In this document: piece after piece, positions 59,115 through 64,000 of the stretch | Position numbering within the stretch: position 1 is the first letter of the stretch | Layout of the letters: every line of letters begins with the position of its first letter | Origin: Nageia nagi | Taxonomy: Eukaryota > Pinophyta | Length of the DNA stretch: 64,000 nucleotides | NCBI GenBank assembly: GCA_050084985.1 | Contig: JBITNC010000001.1 | Coordinates: 183,644,001 to 183,708,000 of the forward strand | Direction of reading: 5' to 3' | Made by a program: the position numbers and the translations under genes | The notes under the pieces: model-generated | What the model was told of the DNA's origin: nothing | Databases searched by the model: none | The model's input: the letters and a program-made list of their open reading frames with translations, nothing else

Positions 59115-59655
59115 TGTCGCCACTTTGGAATTTATAATGCATTATTGTAAGGTCTCTTAATTCAATTCACTTAATAGTGAATAGGATAATGTAAATTCAC
59201 TAATACTTAAAAGTATCCCTAGATACCTTTTAAGTATTTCTGAATATGATAATGTAACTTGTCCTACATTCCATATCATGAGCATTTCTCTTGGGTAAAA
59301 GGGTGATGCATGTCATGGTATTGTACTTTGGTTAAAAGGGAGATCTAAGGGAGGATTTTGGCCTATAAATAGAAGGCTCTCTCCTTGAAATTACTCACTC
59401 AAGTTTGTAGCAAATTTATCCTCTTGTTTACGTTGTAGGAGAAGTGATAAAGTGAGTTGTAAGAGAGTGCTCTTTGAGAATAAGATGTTAAATTAGTGGA
59501 TGTACTCCCATGGTTGGAGGAACCACCTTATATTGATTTCATCTTGTGTGAATGCTACTTTGAGTGTGTGTGTTCTTAATGCTTAAGGATTTGAGAGAGA
59601 TCTTACAAGTGATCTTGGGTAATCAAAAATTTAGTATTGTAGATTTGTTCCTTCA
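59115..59655 (+). repeat. Copia-6 5' LTR
   Basis: It aligns with the other family LTRs: AATTTATAATGCATTATTGT near the start, the hairpin at about 59195-59240, the 'CATGAGCATTTCTCTTGGGT' block, TATA box TATAAATAG (59364-59372), the 'GTGGATGTACTCCCATGGTT' block, and end TTCCTTCA at 59655. The exact first base is uncertain by about 10 bp. No second LTR is in the window. Confidence 0.75.
59364..59372 (+). promoter_or_regulatory. TATA box in the Copia-6 LTR
   Basis: TATAAATAG in GGCCTATAAATAGAAGG, at the same LTR position as in Copia-3 and Copia-5; marks the probable U3/R promoter. Confidence 0.6.
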
Positions 59656-59657
59656 AT

Positions 59658-59671
59658 TGGTATCTAGAGCC
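59658..59671 (+). promoter_or_regulatory. Copia-6 primer-binding site
   Basis: TGGTATCTAGAGCC begins three bases after the LTR end. One extra base relative to the tRNA-Met-complementary TGGTATCAGAGC; same geometry as in Copia-3 and Copia-5. Confidence 0.75.
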
Positions 59672-60026
59672 ATACTTGGAGGCTTCATCTTCAACATCCT
59701 TGAAGGTTTATCTACATCCTTGTTGAGGGAAAATATTTGTGAAGATATAACATCCTCCTTCTCCTACCTTTATATCAAATTTTGGATCTTTTTTATAAAA
59801 ATTGCTAACATTCTTTATTAGTTATTATTTTGAGAAATTTTGCTTAATATGATAATATATTATTGGTATGTAATTTTTTTTAAATACTAACATTTTATAT
59901 TAGTTACAATTTTTTCTTGGTAAAAATTGTTTAAAATATAACAACAATATATTGTTATGAATATGTAGTATGCACATTTATCTTGAAGTTTAACTAAATT
60001 TGCAATTTTTTTTTTCCTTCTCAAAA

Positions 60027-60276
60027 GGAGGAGGATAATTTTTGATTGGATTTTCCTTTAGTTTATTGGAAAATAATTTTTTTTTACCTTTCTTGAAAAT
60101 AATGTATGTACTTTTTTTTTACTTTTGAAAACCCCTCCACTCCTCTGCTTCCCCCCCTCCCCCCAGTAATTTCAAAAGTAAAAAAATGTAAATACATTAT
60201 TTTCAAGAAAGGTAAAAATAACTATTTTCCAATAAACTAAAGGAAAATCCAATCAAAAAATAATCCTCCCCCCTCC
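60027..60276. repeat. Large hairpin: about 105-bp inverted repeat with C-rich loop
   Basis: 60027-60130 and 60170-60276 are inverted copies (AGTTTATTGGAAAATAA with TATTTTCCAATAAACT, and CCTTTCTTGAAAATAATGTA with TACATTATTTTCAAGAAAGG), differing mainly in T/A run lengths. The 39-base loop is pyrimidine-rich with two C runs. It lies within the Copia-6 leader. Confidence 0.85.
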
Positions 60277-60794
60277 TATATATATGTATTAAAAATAATA
60301 ATGTTTGTATTAAAATAATTTGGAGGGGGGCTCTTTTTAAAAAAAAATACAAGTTCATTTATTTTTTGTCTTATCTTATTCATTCCTATTAAAAATATAT
60401 TTAAGGGGTTTTATATTTTTAACTTGTTTTAAATTTAAAAAAAAAAAGGAGAGTACTTAAATTTTTGACCTTTTTAAAAATGAAGGGGGTGTAATTTTTT
60501 AAATGAGTTAATTTTTAAAGGGGGAATGTGTATTTTTTTAACACTTTTGAAAGTGTAAATTATTTAAAATTTATTCTTGGATTTTTTTTTTAATACTAAG
60601 GTATAAGTGGGGGGAGGTAATTTTTTTTCTCTAAGTGTTAAAAAGGGGAGAATTATTCTACTTCTCTCTCCCTTAGTGCTAAATTTTTTTCTAAGGAAAA
60701 ATTGCAATGATTTTTTACCTAAATGCCTTTAATATTGAAAGAGGATGAATTATTATTTGCTTTGGTAAAAATGTGGCAATATGAATTGATGGAT

Positions 60795-61040
60795 AGTGGA
60801 GTTGGAGATGTGGGTTGTTCAAAGCTCTCGGATATGGGAGGCCCAGGTTCAACAAAACTCTCTGCCCCTAAAAGTTGAAACATACCTAAAATCCTATCGA
60901 GTTGATGGTAGGTGCGAATGAGGTGGGAATCATGACCCCAGTGGATTTTGATAGCGTGGATTCCCTTGAGTCACTACTCTAATCTTAAGAGTTCATGGTG
61001 CCCTGTATCAGGGGACAAAACTCCAACAAAAAAATGATAA
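60795..61040 (+). mobile_element. tRNA-derived SINE-like sequence
   Basis: A less AT-rich block inside the Copia-6 leader. It has an A-box-like TGTGGGTTGTTCAAAGCTC and, 30 bp on, a B-box-like GGTTCAACAAAACTC (60846-60860; consensus GGTTCRANNC). A tRNA-unrelated body follows, then a short A-rich tail (AACAAAAAAA, about 61026-61035). Length about 245 bp fits a plant SINE. No target duplication could be fixed. Box similarity is by eye only. Confidence 0.45.
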
Positions 61041-61449
61041 TATTTATTTATTTTTTCCTTAAGTGGTAAAATTACAAATGAGGAATATTTTAGTACATGA
61101 TTGGTGAAATGGAATTTATTTTACCAAGGTTCAAATTTTTTTTAAATAAGAGAGGGGTATTTTGTTACTTAAAAATAATGAACCCATCTTTTTTTTGTAA
61201 AGAGTTCCTCTTACTGTTGGTAACAAAGCCCATTGGACTTTTAGGTTTTATTTTATGGATGATGTATCATTTTTTATGATAATCATTTTACTTTTATTTT
61301 TAAAAAAATCATAAACATTAAAAGTGCACCCCCTAAAATGAACACATCTGCATGTTTATTCCATAACATGACTTATTTGGGGAGCCATAAGGGGAGGATA
61401 AGGCAAAATGGAGCCTTCAATCCAATGATCCAAATGTTGTAAAGTTTGT

Positions 61450-63510
61450 ATTTAATCATATTTCTTGCTACAATGCACTTTGGGCTACCTCAAGTTCTCT
61501 CTCTCTCTTCTTTCTTGCTCTTTTTGATGCCTCTCTTGTTCCTCTTTTTTTCTCTTTTTCCTTCCTTTTTTGGATCCTCAACTACTCTTGTTCCCAACAT
61601 AGAATTTTCTTGTTTGATTTCTCCTACTCAAATTCTTCTTCTAATATCTATGCAACCTTATTCTCTTAAATTTGTTATTTCTTTCTTGATTTTAGGTCTT
61701 GTATCTCTTTCTTCCTTTGCTCCTATTGCATTAAGAGACTCATGTAATCATCAGTTGTTAAAAGTTGAGATAGTCAACTCAACTGAATTCTATTATCAAC
61801 ATGAGTTTGAGTTATTTCATGGAGAATGTGCATTGGTAGCTTTAAGAATTTGGTGTTTACTGAGATAACTTAGGGTTTTATAGATTCATTTACTTTGGAA
61901 TCAATGATATCCTCACCTTCCTCCTCAATTTCTTGTGTGTCGATGGTGAATTGTACGCTACCATCACCATGATTAGTCCTAATATCATCATAATAATGTA
62001 CCATTTCCTTAATGGGAAATGTGGGTGGTGGATATGGGAAGGAAAATATTCCATGTTCTTAGCATTACAAGTTCACACCTAAATTCATAACTCCTTCCAC
62101 TAGCCATCATGGTTGGGTAGGCTTTGATGGAAAACTAAGACCATCACCAAAATGTTCATGCTCGGTGATTATCATTCCATGTTCATCACTTGAAATAAAA
62201 GGACTAATTTATTTACCTTTTCCAATTGCAACTGAATTAGTAGCACTATTCTCCATTCCATGTTGCACTATGTTAGGTGTAATAGCTACACCTAAGAGGC
62301 TAAGGTGTTTTACACTCCAAAAGCATCTTTGACAAAACTGAATTGATAAGTCTCACTTGGACACATGTCATCTACTAGTGCATTGGGATTTAGCAACCAT
62401 ATCCTTATCCTTTTGAAACCTGTAGTGATATTGGAGGGTTTCAATCCTCTCAGTAGGGACTTGCTTCCAATTTCATCCAATATTATCAGCCTCCTAATTT
62501 CTATGTTAGGAAACCTTTCCATCCATGCTACTCATTCATATTTGAATTATGTTTTGAAGGGAGAAAACATGCTAACATCTAATGTTATAACTTATATGAT
62601 GTGTGTGTAGGTAGGATTAGCAAGTGAATGCCCAACATCCTTGCCTCTTGTATTGTTGGTAGAGAAACATGGCTACCATGGCCATCAAATAGGAGTAAGT
62701 GCCTATTTTTTGGTGACACTCCTCCAAGAATTGAACGTGCAAAGTGGTGCAATCAATTTAGGAATAGATATTTAGTCATCAATGCATATGGTTGGGATAT
62801 CATACAAGCACCTAGTTCATAACTTGCAATGCAATTTTGTATCTTCCTCTTTCCTTGAACAGATAGATTCTCAATATACTTTGACCAGGAGCATTAACAC
62901 AACATAGAATAGTGATCCATTCCTTACTCTTCAACAAAATGTAGGACATATTCATGCTTCCTCTTCTTGCCAACACCCTCGTTGCACCATTTCTAATAGC
63001 TTAAATACCTATCTCATCATAGTTCCACGTTCATTTAGTACCATATGAGTTTTCATCATATGTTATTGAAAGAGTTTTGTAAAACGTAGATACAACAATA
63101 GGCTTGAAGTTGACTACCTTATTCTTATTGATGCCTTCAGCTACACATAATGAAAATTATGGATGTTTCCTCTTAAAATCATTCCACCAAGACTTACTAG
63201 GCATCCCATCCTTGAAGGGGTTTACTCTATTTTGGAAAATCTAAGCCATATCGTACTTGAGATTGATAGGTCATGACCAACTTGATCCATGTCTTTGCAC
63301 CATTCCATAATATGTCCCTCTTATTTTTCTATGAGGACTATTGGAGGACCTTTCTTAGATGTGGATGAAACCCACCTAACTAGTTGGTGAGCATTGTTGT
63401 TGGGATTCTCCATTTCTTTGTTGCAACCCTTGTTGACATCCCATTTTCTTCCACATCATGAAGAGCATGAGCCATGTCCTTCATAGACCATTTTCATTCT
63501 CCTGTTATTG
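61450..63510 (-). pseudogene. pogo-like (CENP-B / DDE_1) transposase pseudogene
   Basis: In minus-strand order: N-terminal helix-turn-helix (63480-63300: MAHALHDVEENGMSTRVATK, then KWRIPTTMLTN and LRKGPPIVLIE; family psq/CENP-B HTH); NPFKDGMPSKSWWNDFKRKH (63230-63170); first catalytic Asp in NYDEIG (Asp 63016-63018); TRVLARRGS; TILCCVNAPGQSI; second Asp in LLLFDGHGSH (62684-62686); third Asp in TLDVSMFSPFK (62577-62579); then TTGFKRIRIWLLNPNAL (family 'GFRxTGIWPLNPxAL') and a C-terminal tail, open over long stretches to about 61870 and Lys/Arg-rich beyond. The triad spacing fits plant pogo/Lemi1-like DDD transposases (Tc1/mariner superfamily), which cut and paste at TA. Several frameshifts and stops make it dead. 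Terminal inverted repeats were not found. The plus ORF 61446-61868 is its antisense shadow. Confidence 0.8.
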
Positions 63511-64000
63511 TTCTCTACCTTGTGGGTGAAGTAGGACCAACCACAATTGTGTCAACATCCACAACAAAAATGGGTGTAGTAGGAATGTACACAACTATGT
63601 CAACAACTTCTAGGTTGCTCTCTATTTGAACTGTTGGATCTTATGGTGGATCTTCATTGGGATATAATTGAACACCTCTATTATGTGATGGTAACCTTAT
63701 TATTTATCTCTTATTAATTAATCACCTCCTCATTGTATATGCCTATGCAACCTACACATAAAAATAAACATGAATCAATTTTGCAAAGTACTAACTTGCA
63801 ACCTGCACACAATAACAAACACATTCTATATGAATTTAAATAAAAAAAATTGCATTCTTGATAAATAATGAAACATGTATTGATGTTAAAGGAATTAAAG
63901 ACTCTAGAAGATGCGTGCAATTACATAGATCAAAATGATCAAGATGTAAATGAACGATATCCAATTTTGGTCAAGATGCAAATGAACATCCAATGTTATC
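63511..64000. other. AT-rich end of window, nothing recognised
   Basis: On the minus strand this is upstream of the transposase and may hold the 5' end of that transposon, but no inverted repeat or further coding signal was recognised. Confidence 0.35.

Larger units (their letters stand above)
59115..61450 (+). mobile_element. Copia-6: 5' LTR and leader only
   Basis: A plus-strand member of the same family: LTR 59115-59655, primer-binding site, then leader. The end of the leader at 61325-61450 (CCCTAAAATGAACACATC, GGGGAGCCATAAGGGGAGGA, GATCCAAATGTTGTAAAG) matches the gag-proximal leaders of Copia-3, Copia-4 and Copia-5. Similarity stops at about 61450, where the pogo-like transposase pseudogene begins. 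No gag or pol follows within the window. Confidence 0.7.

Noticed and set aside
61446-61868. 140-codon plus-strand ORF with hydrophobic leader
   Set aside because: The minus strand here continues the transposase pseudogene with a Lys/Arg-rich tail; Lys/Arg codons read backwards give Phe/Ser/Leu, so the hydrophobic ORF is a shadow.
1-64000. tRNA, rRNA, CRISPR arrays and plant pararetrovirus sequence
   Set aside because: Looked for on both strands by eye; no cloverleaf, rRNA core, regular spacer array or virus-type movement/coat protein motif was seen. The RT sequences have copia, gypsy or LINE motif order.

Overview
This window reads as nuclear DNA of a seed plant with a large, repeat-filled genome, most likely a gymnosperm (conifer-like). 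The reasons are one GC-richer single-copy gene in very AT-rich DNA, deeply decayed LTR retrotransposons nested in each other, and decayed pentatricopeptide (PPR) and plant-mobile-domain sequence. The species cannot be named from sequence alone.

The only gene that looks intact is at 2556-3986 (minus): a secreted leucine-rich-repeat protein of the PII-2 (Piriformospora indica-insensitive 2) type, one exon, 476 aa. To its left is a decayed LINE (443-1376, plus). To its right are its upstream region (to about 5070) and a decayed Ty3/gypsy reverse transcriptase (5482-5960, minus).

From 7656 to 24865 there are three LTR retrotransposons inside one another. Copia-1 (plus, about 2.1-kb LTRs, coiled-coil gag with three zinc knuckles) contains Copia-2 (plus, 12003-23460, no coding sequence, LARD-like). 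The 3' LTR of Copia-2 is split by Copia-3 (minus, 16244-23191, 499-bp LTRs, 5-bp target duplication). From 25250 to 32290 lies a minus-strand PPR pseudogene made of diverged tandem copies. It is cut by Copia-4 (26564-31560), a 4997-bp unit with about 820-bp inverted arms, two oppositely oriented half-elements and an exact GAGAG target duplication. Removing the unit and one duplication copy restores the PPR codon phase.

From 33330 to 44808 there are a plant-mobile-domain remnant, a 555-bp tandem duplication, a LINE ORF1 (DUF4283) remnant and a Ty3/gypsy gag-protease-RT remnant that itself holds a PPR fragment. Copia-5 (44809-53579, minus) is a full-length but dead copia element with 507-bp LTRs; its flanks suggest it inserted into the gypsy gag. 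From 57145 to 58137 are two tandem duplications. Copia-6 (59115-61450, plus) keeps only a 5' LTR and leader; the leader carries a large hairpin and a tRNA-derived SINE-like stretch. It ends at a pogo-like (CENP-B/DDE_1) transposase pseudogene (61450-63510, minus) whose three catalytic aspartates are still present.

Copia-2 to Copia-6 belong to one related family: shared 3' UTR and leader sequence and, where LTRs survive, shared LTR sequence with a co-varying hairpin. Everything except the LRR gene appears to be non-functional mobile DNA or pseudogenes. No tRNA, rRNA or CRISPR feature was seen. Element numbers (Copia-1 to Copia-6) are local names.
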